Below, piece by piece: positions 49,730-58,927 of a stretch of DNA of 64,000 nt. The stretch spans positions 1-64,000 of the forward strand of contig BNBH01000016.1 in assembly GCA_014655195.1 (NCBI GenBank), in the 5' to 3' direction. The stretch comes from Streptomyces cellulosae (lineage in GTDB: Bacteria > Actinomycetota > Actinomycetes > Streptomycetales > Streptomycetaceae). Under the pieces are notes generated by a model. The model was not told where the DNA came from, ran no database searches, and saw only the letters and a list, made by a program, of their open reading frames with translations. Made by a program: the position numbers and the translations under genes. Position 1 is the stretch's first letter. Each line of letters opens with the position of its first letter.

Positions 49730-50962
49730 ATGGCACTGCAGATCAACGCCACCAACCCGGAGCACCCCGCGCTCCTGTTGGAACTGCCGTGGCACCTTCC
49801 GCTGGAGGAATGGCCCGACGAGTACCTGGTGCCGCTGCCGCGCGGCATCTCCCGGCACGTCGTGCGCTACGCCCGCGCGGGCGACGAGGTGGTCGCGGTG
49901 AAAGAGCTGGCCCAGCGTCCCGCGCTGCGCGAGTACGAGCTGTTGCGCGACCTGGACCGGCTCGGCATCCCCGCGGTGGACCCGCTCGCCGTGGTGACCG
50001 GCCGTACCGACCCGGAGGGGGAGCCGCTGGAGAGCGTGCTCATCACCCGGCACCTCCGCGGGTCCATGCCGTACCGGTCGATGTTCGAGACGACGATGCG
50101 GCCGGCCACCATGCACCGGCTGATGGACGCGCTCGCCGTGCTGCTGGTGCGGCTGCACCTGGCGGGCTTCGCGTGGGGCGACTGCTCGCTGTCCAACACG
50201 CTGTTCCGGCGCGACGCGGGCGCCTTCGCCGCCTACCTCGTGGACGCCGAGACCGGCGAGCTGCACCCCGAACTGACGCGCGGACAGCGGGAGTACGACC
50301 TGGACCTGGCGCGGGTCAACATCAGCGGCGAGCTGCTCGACCTGGAGGCGTCCGGCGCGCTGCACCCCTCCGTCGACCCGATCGACTTCGGCACCGAGAT
50401 CTGCGCCCGCTACGAGGAGCTGTGGAAGGAGCTGACCCGCACCTCGGTGTACCCGGCGGGCAAGCACCACCACATCGAGCGCCGTATCCGCCGCCTGAAC
50501 GAACTCGGCTTCGACGTGGCGGAGATGCAGATCGAGCACGCCTCCAACGGCGACACGGTCACCTTCGTGCCGAAGGTCGTGGACGCCGGGCACCATCAGC
50601 GCCAGCTGCTGCGGCTGACCGGTCTGGACACCGAGGAGAACCAGGCCAGGCGGCTGCTGAACGACCTGGAGAGCTGGATGGCCACCCAGGACGACTACGC
50701 CCCGGGCGACCCCCTCGGCGCCCGTCCCGAGGTGCTCGCCCACCGCTGGGTGCGCGAGGTGTTCCGGCCCACCGTGCGGTCCGTGCCGCCGGAGCTGCGC
50801 GGGCAGATGGACCCCGCGCAGATCTACCACGAGCTGCTGGAGCACCGCTGGTACCTGTCCGAGCGGGCCCAGCACGACATCGGTCTGGAGACCGCCGTCG
50901 AGGACTACATCCAGCGGGTGCTGCCGAAGCGGCGGGAGCCGCTGCGGCCCACGGAGGAGTAG
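49730..50962 (+). CDS. DUF4032 domain protein with kinase-like fold
   Basis: A 410-residue protein. The first 210 residues resemble a lipopolysaccharide-kinase-like fold (VVRYARAGDEVVAVKELAQR, LAGFAWGDCSLSNTLFRRDA, AYLVDAETGEL), with a Lys in VAVKEL and Asp in WGDCSLSNT and VDAETG at the catalytic places; the rest is the DUF4032 domain (EYDLDLARVNISGELLDLEA). Function is unknown. ATG 49730. Convergent to the universal stress protein gene, with 16 bases between. Confidence 0.85.
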   Translation: MALQINATNPEHPALLLELPWHLPLEEWPDEYLVPLPRGISRHVVRYARAGDEVVAVKELAQRPALREYELLRDLDRLGIPAVDPLAVVTGRTDPEGEPLESVLITRHLRGSMPYRSMFETTMRPATMHRLMDALAVLLVRLHLAGFAWGDCSLSNTLFRRDAGAFAAYLVDAETGELHPELTRGQREYDLDLARVNISGELLDLEASGALHPSVDPIDFGTEICARYEELWKELTRTSVYPAGKHHHIERRIRRLNELGFDVAEMQIEHASNGDTVTFVPKVVDAGHHQRQLLRLTGLDTEENQARRLLNDLESWMATQDDYAPGDPLGARPEVLAHRWVREVFRPTVRSVPPELRGQMDPAQIYHELLEHRWYLSERAQHDIGLETAVEDYIQRVLPKRREPLRPTEE

Positions 50963-50978
50963 CCGGGCCCGCCCCGGG

Positions 50979-51851
50979 TCAGGCGGGCGGGACGACCGCC
51001 ACCGGGCAGTCCGCGTGGTGCAGCACGCCTCCCGCCACCGAGCCGATGCGTGCGCCCACGGCGGAGCGGCGGGCGCGGCGGCCGACGACCATCAGCTGGG
51101 CCGTGCCCGACACCGACAGCAGGACCTGGCCCGCGCTGCCCATCTCCACGTGCTCCACGACGTGCACGTCCGGGTAGCGCTCCCGCCACGGCGCGAGCGC
51201 GGCCGCCAGGTTCTTCCGCTCGAACGGCTCGAGCCCGCCGGCCTCGTCGAGGAGCTGGAGGGAGGAGGGGCTGTAGGCGAACACCGGCGGCAGGGTCCAG
51301 GCGCGCACGGCACGCACGGTCGCGCCGCGCCGGGCGGCGGTCTCGAAGGCGAAGCCGAGCGCGGCGGCGCTGTCCTCCGGGTCGCCCTCCTGACCGACGA
51401 CGATCTCGTGCCCGGCCACCTCGTCGGAGGCCTTGTCACCGGCCCGGACGAACACCACGGGGCGCGCGGCGTCCACGATCACCTGCTGGCCGACCGAGCC
51501 CACCAGGAAGCCCATGAGCCGCCCGTGCCCGCGCGAGCCGAGCACCAGCATCTCGGCGTCGGCCGCGGCGGCGGTCAGGGTCTCCACGGCGTCGCCCTCC
51601 GGCACGTCCGTGGTGACGTCCAGGCCGCTGTGGCGTTCCCGGACGGTGCGGACCGCCTCCTCGGCGGCCTCCCGCACCCACCGCTCCTGGGCGGCCCTGT
51701 CACCGGTGTCCAGCGCGTCGTGCGCCTGGAACCGCCAGGCGTGCACCACCCGGAGGGGCAGGTCCCGGCGGACCGCCTCCCGGGCCGCCCAGGCCAGCGC
51801 GGCGAGGCTCTCCTCGCTGCCGTCGATCCCTGCCGTGATCGGCCGCGTCAT
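50979..51851 (-). CDS. universal stress protein with two UspA domains
   Basis: A 290-residue tandem UspA protein. Each half has the nucleotide-binding pattern: MLVLGSRGHGRLMGFLVGSVG in the first and LMVVGRRARRSAVGARIGSV in the second (GxGxxG-like loops). Such proteins bind ATP and protect cells in stress. ATG 51851 has GGGAGGAAC upstream. Next to the receiver-flavoprotein operon on the opposite strand. Confidence 0.93.
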   Translation of the reverse strand: MTRPITAGIDGSEESLAALAWAAREAVRRDLPLRVVHAWRFQAHDALDTGDRAAQERWVREAAEEAVRTVRERHSGLDVTTDVPEGDAVETLTAAAADAEMLVLGSRGHGRLMGFLVGSVGQQVIVDAARPVVFVRAGDKASDEVAGHEIVVGQEGDPEDSAAALGFAFETAARRGATVRAVRAWTLPPVFAYSPSSLQLLDEAGGLEPFERKNLAAALAPWRERYPDVHVVEHVEMGSAGQVLLSVSGTAQLMVVGRRARRSAVGARIGSVAGGVLHHADCPVAVVPPA

Positions 51852-52094
51852 GCCGTTCCTCCCGGAGTCGTGTTCCTGCGCGTCCAGTCTTCCCTACCGG
51901 GCCGCCGCCCCCGCACCGCGGTCACCACGGTCACCGGGTGCGGCGTCCCGCACGCCCGCCTTCCCGCGCGGACCCCGCGCACGCCCGCGCGCCCGGCGGC
52001 GACCGCACCTACGATGGGCAGCGGGCCGGTGCGCAGGCCGTGACGGGAATCTCGGCCCGCCGCGCCGGGGATCCGACCACGCTGTGGGGGACGC

Positions 52095-53771
52095 ATGGCA
52101 CAGCCCGCCGACGCCGCCCGGACCGTCATCATGACCGTGGACGACGACCCGGGTGTCTCCCGCGCCGTGGCCCGGGACCTCAGGCGGCGCTACGGGGCGT
52201 CGTACCGGATCGTGCGCGCCGAGTCCGGCGAGTCCGCGCTGGAGGCGCTGCGCGAACTGAAGCTGCGCGGCGACCTGGTGGCGGCGATCCTCGCCGACTA
52301 CCGGATGCCGCGGATGAACGGCATCGAGTTCCTGGAGCGCGCCATGGACGTGCACCCGGGGGCCCGCCGGGTGCTGCTCACCGCGTACGCGGACACCGGC
52401 GCCGCCATCGACGCGATCAACGTGGTCGACCTCGACCACTATCTGCTCAAGCCGTGGGACCCGCCCGAGGAGAAGCTGTACCCGGTGGTGGACGACCTGC
52501 TGGAGGCGTGGAAGCGCAGCGACCACCGGCCCGTGCCCAGCACCAAGGTGGTCGGGCACCGCTGGTCGGCGCGCTCCTCCGACGTGCGGGAGTTCCTCGC
52601 CCGCAACCAGGTGCCCTACCGCTGGTACTCCTGCGACGAGCCCGAGGGACGGCGGCTGCTGGCGGCGGCGGACGAGGACGGGATGCGGCTGCCGCTGGTG
52701 ATCACCCCGGACGGGACGCCGCTGGTGCAGCCGGAGCCCGCCGACCTGGCCGCGCACGTGGGTCTCGCCACCACGCCGGCGTCCGACTTCTACGACCTGG
52801 TGGTGATCGGCGGCGGTCCCGCAGGGCTCGGCGCGGCCGTGTACGGGGCGTCGGAGGGGCTGCGCACGGTGCTGGTGGAGCGGTCGGCGACCGGCGGGCA
52901 GGCGGGGCAGAGCTCGCGGATCGAGAACTACCTGGGCTTCCCCGACGGGGTGTCGGGGGCGCAGCTCACCGAGCGGGCCCGGCGGCAGGCCACCCGGTTC
53001 GGCGCGGAGATCCTCACCGCGCGGGAGGTGACAGGCCTGGACGTGGGCGGCGCGGCCCGGGTGGTGCGGTTCTCCGACGGGTCGCAGGTCGCCGCGCACA
53101 GCGTGATCCTGGCGACCGGGGTGTCCTACCGGCGGCTCGCGGCGCCGGGCTGCGACGAACTGGGCGGCTGCGGCGTCTACTACGGCTCCTCACTCACCGA
53201 GGCGCCCGCCTGCCAGGGCCAGGACGTGTACATCGTGGGCGGCGCCAACTCGGCCGGGCAGGCGGCGATGTACCTGTCCCGGTTCGCCAAACAGGTGACG
53301 CTGCTGGTGCGCGGCCCGGACCTGTCCGCGTCGATGTCGTACTACCTGATCGAGCAGATCGGCCGGGTGCCGAACATCGCGGTGCGGTGCGGCACGGTCG
53401 TCGAGGAGGCGCACGGCGACGGCCATCTGGAGCGGCTGACGCTGCGCGAGACGGACAGCGGTCAGACCGACGTGGTGGACGCGCAGTGGCTGTTCGTGTT
53501 CATCGGGGCCGCCCCGCTGACCGACTGGCTGGACGGCACCGTGCTGCGCGACGGGCGCGGCTTCATCCTGGCCGGGCCCGACCTGACCGCCGACGGGCGC
53601 CCGCCGGACGGCTGGGAGCTGGACCGGCCGCCGTACCACCTGGAGACCAACGTGCCCGGCGTGTTCGTCGCGGGCGACGCGCGCGCGGAGTCCGCCAAGC
53701 GGGTCGCCTCCGCCGTCGGAGAGGGAGCCATGGCCGTGATGCTCGTCCACCGATACCTGGAGCAGTCGTGA
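52095..53771 (+). CDS. receiver domain - thioredoxin-reductase-like flavoprotein fusion
   Basis: A 558-residue protein. Residues 1-140 are a receiver: Asp16-18, phospho-acceptor Asp68 in LADYRMPRMNG, Thr96 and Lys119 in LLKPWD. Residues about 150-225 form a glutaredoxin-like domain with a single cysteine (Cys180). Residues about 230-558 are a thioredoxin-reductase-like NAD(P)/FAD fold: VVIGGGPAGLGAAVYG, YIVGGANSAGQAAMYL and VFVAGDARAES. The redox CxxC of true thioredoxin reductase is missing: the site reads GVYYGSSLTEA. So it is a response regulator with a flavin output rather than a standard reductase. ATG 52095. It overlaps the kinase gene by 4 bases (GTGA). Confidence 0.93.
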   Translation: MAQPADAARTVIMTVDDDPGVSRAVARDLRRRYGASYRIVRAESGESALEALRELKLRGDLVAAILADYRMPRMNGIEFLERAMDVHPGARRVLLTAYADTGAAIDAINVVDLDHYLLKPWDPPEEKLYPVVDDLLEAWKRSDHRPVPSTKVVGHRWSARSSDVREFLARNQVPYRWYSCDEPEGRRLLAAADEDGMRLPLVITPDGTPLVQPEPADLAAHVGLATTPASDFYDLVVIGGGPAGLGAAVYGASEGLRTVLVERSATGGQAGQSSRIENYLGFPDGVSGAQLTERARRQATRFGAEILTAREVTGLDVGGAARVVRFSDGSQVAAHSVILATGVSYRRLAAPGCDELGGCGVYYGSSLTEAPACQGQDVYIVGGANSAGQAAMYLSRFAKQVTLLVRGPDLSASMSYYLIEQIGRVPNIAVRCGTVVEEAHGDGHLERLTLRETDSGQTDVVDAQWLFVFIGAAPLTDWLDGTVLRDGRGFILAGPDLTADGRPPDGWELDRPPYHLETNVPGVFVAGDARAESAKRVASAVGEGAMAVMLVHRYLEQS

Positions 53772-55228
53772 GCGCGCAGCCGATGGAGTGCCTGCCGGAC
53801 GAGATCGGCTCCCTGTTCCTGTTCGAGAAGCTCACCCCCGAGCAGCTCGGGCGGCTGTGCGAGGCCGGCCGGGTGGAGCGGTACGAGCCCGGCACCGTGT
53901 ACGCCGAGGGCGACCCGGCCACCTGCTTCTACGTGATGGTGGAGGGCACGGTCGTGCTGTCCCGGCGGGTCGGCGGGGACGACGTGGAGGTCACCCGCAC
54001 CTCGCAGCGCGGGGTGTACGCGGGGGCGATGCAGGCGTACCTCGGCGACCGGGTGCCGCAGGTCTACAACAACTCGCTGCGGGTGACGGAACCGACGCGG
54101 TTCTTCGTGCTGCCGGCGGACACGTTCGCGGACATCATGCGGGACTGGTTCCCGATGGCGGTGCATCTGCTGGAGGGGCTGTTCTTCGGGGTGAAGAGCA
54201 CCCAGCAGGCGGTCGGTCAGCGGGAGCGGCTCCTCGCCCTGGGCTCGCTGTCCGCGGGGCTCACCCACGAGCTCAACAACCCGGCCGCGGCGGCCGTGCG
54301 GGCGACGGCGACGCTGCGCGAGCGGGTGGGGAAGATGCGCCGCAAGCTGCGGATCATCTCCGAGGGCGCCTACGACCGGGAGACGCTGGCGGGGCTGATC
54401 GAGATCCAGGAGCGCACGGCCGAGCGGGTCGCGAAGGCCCCGGTGCTCAGCCCGCTGGAGGCGTCCGACCGGGAGGACCTCCTGGCCGACTGGCTGGACG
54501 ACCACGGCGTGGAGGAGGGCTGGCGGATCGCCCCCACCTTCGTGCAGGCCGGGCTGGACACGGACTGGCTGGAGCAGGTGGCCGCGGCCGTGGACGAGGA
54601 GACGCTGCCGAGCGCGGTCGGCTGGCTCAACTACACCGTGGAGACCGAGCTGCTCATGGACGAGATCCAGGACAGCGCGGCCCGCGTCTCCCATCTGGTC
54701 GACGCCGCCAAGCAGTACTCGCAGCTCGACCGCGCCCCCTTCCAGGTCGCCGACGTGCACGAACTCCTCGACTCCACCCTGCTGATGCTGTCCGGGAAGC
54801 TGGGCCGGGGCATCCGGGTGGTCAAGGACTACGACCGCACCCTGCCTCGCGTCCCGGCGTACCCGGCGGAGCTGAACCAGGTGTGGACCAACCTCGTCGA
54901 CAACGCGGTCGCGGCGATGCGCGAGACGGACGGGGAGGGCACGCTGACCGTGCGCACGGCGCGGGAGAACGACCGGCTGCTGGTGGAGTTCGGCGACACC
55001 GGACCCGGCATCCCGGCGGAGATCCGCGACCGGGTGTTCGACCCGTTCTTCACCACCAAGCCCGTGGGCGAGGGCACCGGGCTGGGCCTGGACATCTCCT
55101 GGCGGATCGTGGTCAACAAGCACCACGGCAGCCTCCGGTTCGACTCCGAGCCGGGCGACACCCGCTTCCAGGTGCTCCTGCCGCTCACCGCTCCCGCCTC
55201 CGACCATCCACAGGAGGAGCCCGTATGA
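53768..55228 (+). CDS. Crp-domain sensor histidine kinase
   Basis: A 486-residue soluble kinase. An N-terminal cyclic-nucleotide-binding domain (about 15-130, YEPGTVYAEGDPATCFYVMV) is followed by a dimerisation domain with His167 in GLTHELNNPAAAAVRAT and a C-terminal ATPase domain (NQVWTNLVDNAVAAM, FGDTGPGIPAEI, EGTGLGLDISW). No membrane helix. It probably phosphorylates the receiver of the flavoprotein encoded just upstream, with which it is translationally coupled. The ligand of the cNMP domain is unknown. Confidence 0.92.
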   Translation: MSAQPMECLPDEIGSLFLFEKLTPEQLGRLCEAGRVERYEPGTVYAEGDPATCFYVMVEGTVVLSRRVGGDDVEVTRTSQRGVYAGAMQAYLGDRVPQVYNNSLRVTEPTRFFVLPADTFADIMRDWFPMAVHLLEGLFFGVKSTQQAVGQRERLLALGSLSAGLTHELNNPAAAAVRATATLRERVGKMRRKLRIISEGAYDRETLAGLIEIQERTAERVAKAPVLSPLEASDREDLLADWLDDHGVEEGWRIAPTFVQAGLDTDWLEQVAAAVDEETLPSAVGWLNYTVETELLMDEIQDSAARVSHLVDAAKQYSQLDRAPFQVADVHELLDSTLLMLSGKLGRGIRVVKDYDRTLPRVPAYPAELNQVWTNLVDNAVAAMRETDGEGTLTVRTARENDRLLVEFGDTGPGIPAEIRDRVFDPFFTTKPVGEGTGLGLDISWRIVVNKHHGSLRFDSEPGDTRFQVLLPLTAPASDHPQEEPV

Positions 55229-55578
55229 CCACCGAACACGCCATCGACCCCAGCGTGCCCCCCTCGGGCGCGGGCTGCGCCGACTGCGACGCCGTGGGCG
55301 GCTGGTGGTTCCATCTGCGGCGGTGCGCGCAGTGCGGCAACATCGGCTGCTGCGACAGCTCGCCCGGACAGCACGCCACCGCCCACTTCCGGGCCACCGG
55401 ACACCCGGTGGTGCGCAGTTACGAACCGGGCGAGGACTGGTTCTGGAACTACGCCACCAACGAGCTGTACGAGTCGGGTCCGCCCCTCGCGCCGCCGGTC
55501 AGCCACCCGGTTGACCAGCCCGTCCCCGGCCCCGCGGGCCGGGTCCCCGCCGACTGGGCGCGCGCCCTGCACCGCTGA
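55225..55578 (+). CDS. UBP-type zinc finger protein
   Basis: A 117-residue protein with a ZnF-UBP domain: CADC at 18-21, CAQCGNIGCCDSS, and HATAHFRATGHP with the usual histidines. In eukaryotes this domain binds ubiquitin C-termini; Streptomyces has no ubiquitin, so the target is unknown. The ATG overlaps the kinase stop (ATGA), with AGGAGG 7 bases upstream. It is the third gene of a tightly coupled operon with the receiver-flavoprotein and kinase. Confidence 0.9.
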   Translation: MTTEHAIDPSVPPSGAGCADCDAVGGWWFHLRRCAQCGNIGCCDSSPGQHATAHFRATGHPVVRSYEPGEDWFWNYATNELYESGPPLAPPVSHPVDQPVPGPAGRVPADWARALHR

Positions 55579-55674
55579 GCCGCGGCGCCCCGCCGGCCCG
55601 GGAACCCGGGGGCATCGCCCGTCGTTGTCCGGACACCCCCACACATGTCGGACGACGGCGAACAGGGCGGTGCC

Positions 55675-57054
55675 ATGAGCGAGTTGGTCCCCGGCGGCAA
55701 CATCCCGCTCCCGGGCGGCACGGTGACGGTCCGGGTGCCGGGGCCGTTCGACGTGTCCGCGCTGATCACGGACGACGGCCGGAAGGTGGCCGGGGACGCC
55801 GACTTCGTCTTCTACAACCAGCCCTCCGCGCCCGGCGCGCGCCTCGGCGGCGACACGCTCGTCGTCGATCCGGCGGCGCTGCGCGCGGGCGCCACCCGGG
55901 TCACGGTCGCCGTCAGCCCCGAGGAGCCCGGCACCCCGCTCAGCGCCCTGCCCGCCCCCGTCCTGGAGGTCGCCGGCCCCGGCGGGCGCGCCCTGGCCCG
56001 CTTCCGCCCGCCGCGCCCCGACCGGGAGACGGTGCTGCTGCTCGCGGAGATCTACCGGCGCGGGGACGGCTGGAAGCTGCGCGCCCTCGGGCAGGGGTAC
56101 GCGGACGGACTGGCCGGTCTCGCCCGGGACTTCGGCGTCGACGTGGAGGACGACGAGGGCGCGGTGTCCACCCGTACCGCCCCGGTCGTCACCGGCAGGG
56201 CGCCGGTGAGTCCCGCCACGGTGATCCGGCCCGCCCCCCGCGCCCACCCGTTGGTGCCGCCGCGTCCTGCGGCCCCGCCGTCCGCCGGGGACGACTTCCT
56301 GGCCCTGGTCAACTCCGCGCGCCGGACGGCCGGTTCGCCGCCGGTGTCGCACGACGGGCGGCTGGCGGAGGCGGCCCGGCAGCACGCGCGGGCGATGGCG
56401 CGCGGCGGGCGGCTCGGCGTGGAGGGCCCGGACGGCGTCTCCGTGCACCAGCGGGTGGTCTCCGCCGGCTATCCGTATCTCACCGTCGGGGAGCACCTGG
56501 TGTCGGGGCCGCTCTCCGTGGACCGGTTCGTGGGCCACTGCCTGCGGCACGAGGCGGCCCGGCGCACGGTGTGCGACCCGGCGTTCACGCACGCCGCCGT
56601 GGCCTCCTGCGAGGGCGCCGGGGACACGTACTGGACGGCGCTGTGGGCGCGTCCGCTCACCCCGGAGGGCCTGGACCGCACGGCGGCGGAGGTCGTGGAG
56701 CTGACCAACCGGGAGCGCGCGCGGGCCGGCCTTCCGCCGCTGTCCCGTGACCCGCTGCTGACGACGGCCGCGCAGGCGCACAGCGCCGACATGGTGGCCC
56801 GCGACTTCTACGCGCACACCGCGCCGGACGGCGGCAGACCCTGGGACCGGGCCGCCGCCGCGGGCTCCCGGTGCCGCACGGTCGGCGAGAACATCGCGTG
56901 CGGGCAGCGGTCGGCGGCCGAGGTGGTGCGCGGCTGGATGAACAGCCCCGGCCACCGGGCGAACATCCTCAAGCCGGAGTTCACACGCATCGGCGTCGGC
57001 TTCGCGGGCGGCGGCCGGGCGGGCACGTACTGGACGCAGTTGTTCGGCGGTTGA
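55675..57054 (+). CDS. TerD-like and double CAP (SCP/PR1) domain protein
   Basis: A 459-residue protein. Residues 1-180 resemble TerD (SELVPGGNIPLPGGTVTVRV, then GADFVFYNQP-like GDADFVFYNQ and a REDGWKLRALGQGYADGL-like GDGWKLRALGQGYADGL). A Pro-rich linker is followed by two CAP domains, about 215-345 (FLALVNSARRTAG) and 350-459 (VVELTNRERARAGLPPLSRD, GENIACGQRSAAEVV, MNSPGHRANIL). The second is more canonical. No signal peptide is visible, although CAP domains are mostly extracellular. I use ATG 55675, which has AGGGCGG upstream and the TerD-like N-terminus; an in-frame ATG 30 bases earlier has no site. Confidence 0.87.
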   Translation: MSELVPGGNIPLPGGTVTVRVPGPFDVSALITDDGRKVAGDADFVFYNQPSAPGARLGGDTLVVDPAALRAGATRVTVAVSPEEPGTPLSALPAPVLEVAGPGGRALARFRPPRPDRETVLLLAEIYRRGDGWKLRALGQGYADGLAGLARDFGVDVEDDEGAVSTRTAPVVTGRAPVSPATVIRPAPRAHPLVPPRPAAPPSAGDDFLALVNSARRTAGSPPVSHDGRLAEAARQHARAMARGGRLGVEGPDGVSVHQRVVSAGYPYLTVGEHLVSGPLSVDRFVGHCLRHEAARRTVCDPAFTHAAVASCEGAGDTYWTALWARPLTPEGLDRTAAEVVELTNRERARAGLPPLSRDPLLTTAAQAHSADMVARDFYAHTAPDGGRPWDRAAAAGSRCRTVGENIACGQRSAAEVVRGWMNSPGHRANILKPEFTRIGVGFAGGGRAGTYWTQLFGG

Positions 57055-57092
57055 CACCCGCTCCCCCTGCCGCGCGGGAAAGGATGGCCACC

Positions 57093-57770
57093 ATGATGGG
57101 TGACCTGTTTTCCAGTGAGCACATGGTGCGGCCGGCCACGGCCCCGGGCATGACGGTGGAGAACGCCAAGTGCCTGCGCTACACCGTCGACGGCGAGATG
57201 CTCGCCCGCCAGGGCGCGATGGTCGCCTACCGCGGCGACCTCCGGTTCGAGCGCAAGGGCCAGGGCGTGGGCGGCATGCTCAAGCGCGCGGTGACCGGGG
57301 AGGGGCTGCCGCTGATGGCCGTGCGCGGGCAGGGCGAGGCGTGGTTCGCGCAGGAGGCGCAGAACTGCTTCGTCGTCGAGATCGGCCCCGGCGACGAGTT
57401 CACCGTCAACGGCCGCAACGTGCTGTGCTTCGACGCCACGCTGTCCTACCGCATCTCCACCGTGAAGGGCGCCGGCGTCACCGGCGGCGGCCTCTTCAAC
57501 AGCGTGTTCACCGGGCACGGCAAGCTCGGCCTGGTCTGCGAGGGCAGCCCCCTGGTGATCCCGGTGACGCCGGAGAGCCCGGTGTACGTGGACACGGACG
57601 CGGTCGTCGGCTGGACGGCCGGCCTGTCCACCTCGCTGCACCGCTCGCAGTCTCTGGGCTCGATGCTGCGCGGCGGCTCCGGCGAGGCCGTGCAGCTGGT
57701 GCTGCAGGGGCAGGGGCACGTCGTGGTGCGGCCCAGCGAGGCGCCGCCGCACAAGGCGCAGCAGCGCTGA
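57093..57770 (+). CDS. AIM24 family protein
   Basis: A 225-residue AIM24 (TerB-related beta-fold) protein. CLRYTVDGEMLARQGAMVAY, ERKGQGVGGMLKRAVTGEGL, ITPESPVYVDTDAVVGW-like VTPESPVYVDTDAVVGWTAG and SMLRGGSGEAVQLVLQG are the signatures. Bacterial members accompany tellurite-resistance-type (Ter) proteins; the upstream TerD-like protein fits. Function is unknown. ATG 57093 has GGGAAAGG 9 bases upstream; in-frame ATGs at 57084 and 57096 are alternatives. Confidence 0.9.
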   Translation: MMGDLFSSEHMVRPATAPGMTVENAKCLRYTVDGEMLARQGAMVAYRGDLRFERKGQGVGGMLKRAVTGEGLPLMAVRGQGEAWFAQEAQNCFVVEIGPGDEFTVNGRNVLCFDATLSYRISTVKGAGVTGGGLFNSVFTGHGKLGLVCEGSPLVIPVTPESPVYVDTDAVVGWTAGLSTSLHRSQSLGSMLRGGSGEAVQLVLQGQGHVVVRPSEAPPHKAQQR

Positions 57771-57849
57771 ACCTCGTTGACCCCGGCCGCCCGCCGGGTG
57801 AGGCTGGGGCACGGCGCGGATCACGCCCCGCGCCGGAAAGGTGACAGTC

Positions 57850-58809
57850 GTGATCGAGATCGCCGACATCGAGACCGCCGCCGAGCGGATCGCCGGGCAC
57901 GTGGTGCGCACCCCCACCGTGCCGAGCCCCGGCCTTTCGGCACTGCTCGGGGTGCCGGTGACGGCCAAGCTGGAGCTGCTGCAGCACACCGGGTCGTTCA
58001 AGGTACGCGGCGCGGCGGCGAAGCTGCTGGCGCTGAGCGAGGCGGAGCGGGCCGCCGGGGTGGTCGCGGTGAGCGGCGGCAACCACGGCATCGCGCTGGC
58101 GGTGACGGCCGCCGCGCTCGATGTGAAGGCGACCGTGGTGATGCCGCGTTCGGCGCCGGTGCGGGCCGTGGAGATCGCGCGGGCGTCGGGCGCCACCGTG
58201 CGGGTGACGGACGACATGGCCGGGGCGTTCGCCCTCACCTCCGAGCTGCGGGAGGAGGGCCTGACCCTGGTGCACCCCTTCGACGACCCGGTGGTGATCG
58301 CCGGTCAGGGCACGGTGGGTCTCGAGTTCGCCGAGGACGCCGGTGAGCTGACCGACGTGCTGGTGAGCATCGGCGGCGGGGGCCTGATCGCGGGGGTCGC
58401 CGCGGCGCTGCGCGCCCGGCGGCCGGGGGTGCGGGTGTGGGGCGTGGAGACCGAGGGGGCGCAGGCGATGTCCGAGGCGCTGGCGGCGGGAGGCCCGGTG
58501 CCGGTCGCGCTCTCCTCGATCGTCTCCACGCTCAGCGCGCCCGCCGTGTCCCAGCTGACGTACGACCATGTCGCGGAGCTGGTCACGGAGGTGCTGGTGG
58601 TGCCGGACCGGGAGGCGGTGCAGGGGTCGCTGGATCTCGCCGACCACGCGAAGGTGTGGGCGGAGCCGGCCGCGGGCTGTCTGCTCCCGGCCGCCCGCCG
58701 GGTGCTGGAGCGGGTCGGCGACGACGCCCGTCTGGGGCTGGTGGTGTGCGGCGGGAACGCCACCACCACCGACATGATGGCGTGGACGGACCACTTCTCC
58801 CTGCGCTGA
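57850..58809 (+). CDS. threonine/serine dehydratase-like PLP enzyme
   Basis: A 319-residue fold-type II PLP enzyme. The lysine lies in HTGSFKVRGAAAKL, the phosphate loop in SIGGGGLIAGVAAAL and the substrate loop in SGGNHGIALAV. This fits threonine dehydratase or serine racemase/dehydratase; which one is not decided. It lacks the ACT regulatory domain of biosynthetic enzymes. GTG 57850 has GGAAAGG 8 bases upstream, so I prefer it over GTG 57841, which abuts the site. Confidence 0.9.
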   Translation: MIEIADIETAAERIAGHVVRTPTVPSPGLSALLGVPVTAKLELLQHTGSFKVRGAAAKLLALSEAERAAGVVAVSGGNHGIALAVTAAALDVKATVVMPRSAPVRAVEIARASGATVRVTDDMAGAFALTSELREEGLTLVHPFDDPVVIAGQGTVGLEFAEDAGELTDVLVSIGGGGLIAGVAAALRARRPGVRVWGVETEGAQAMSEALAAGGPVPVALSSIVSTLSAPAVSQLTYDHVAELVTEVLVVPDREAVQGSLDLADHAKVWAEPAAGCLLPAARRVLERVGDDARLGLVVCGGNATTTDMMAWTDHFSLR

Positions 58810-58897
58810 ACCTCATGCCGTGTGAACGGCGTCGCGCCCGGCGTTGAACGCTCCGGCCCCTCTCCTCCGTATCAGGGGGGACGGAAGTCAGCGGTTC

Positions 58898-58926
58898 GAC
58901 GAGGGATCACCGGACGAGGGATCACC
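58898..58926 (+). repeat. 15-bp direct duplication of the ribosome site
   Basis: GACGAGGGATCACC occurs at 58898-58911 and 58913-58926, directly before the pseudokinase ATG, giving two GAGGGA ribosome sites. Confidence 0.7.
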
Positions 58927-58927
58927 A

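Noticed and set aside
52095..53771. Ordinary thioredoxin reductase
   Set aside because: The CxxC is absent and a receiver domain is fused, so it should not be annotated as TrxB.
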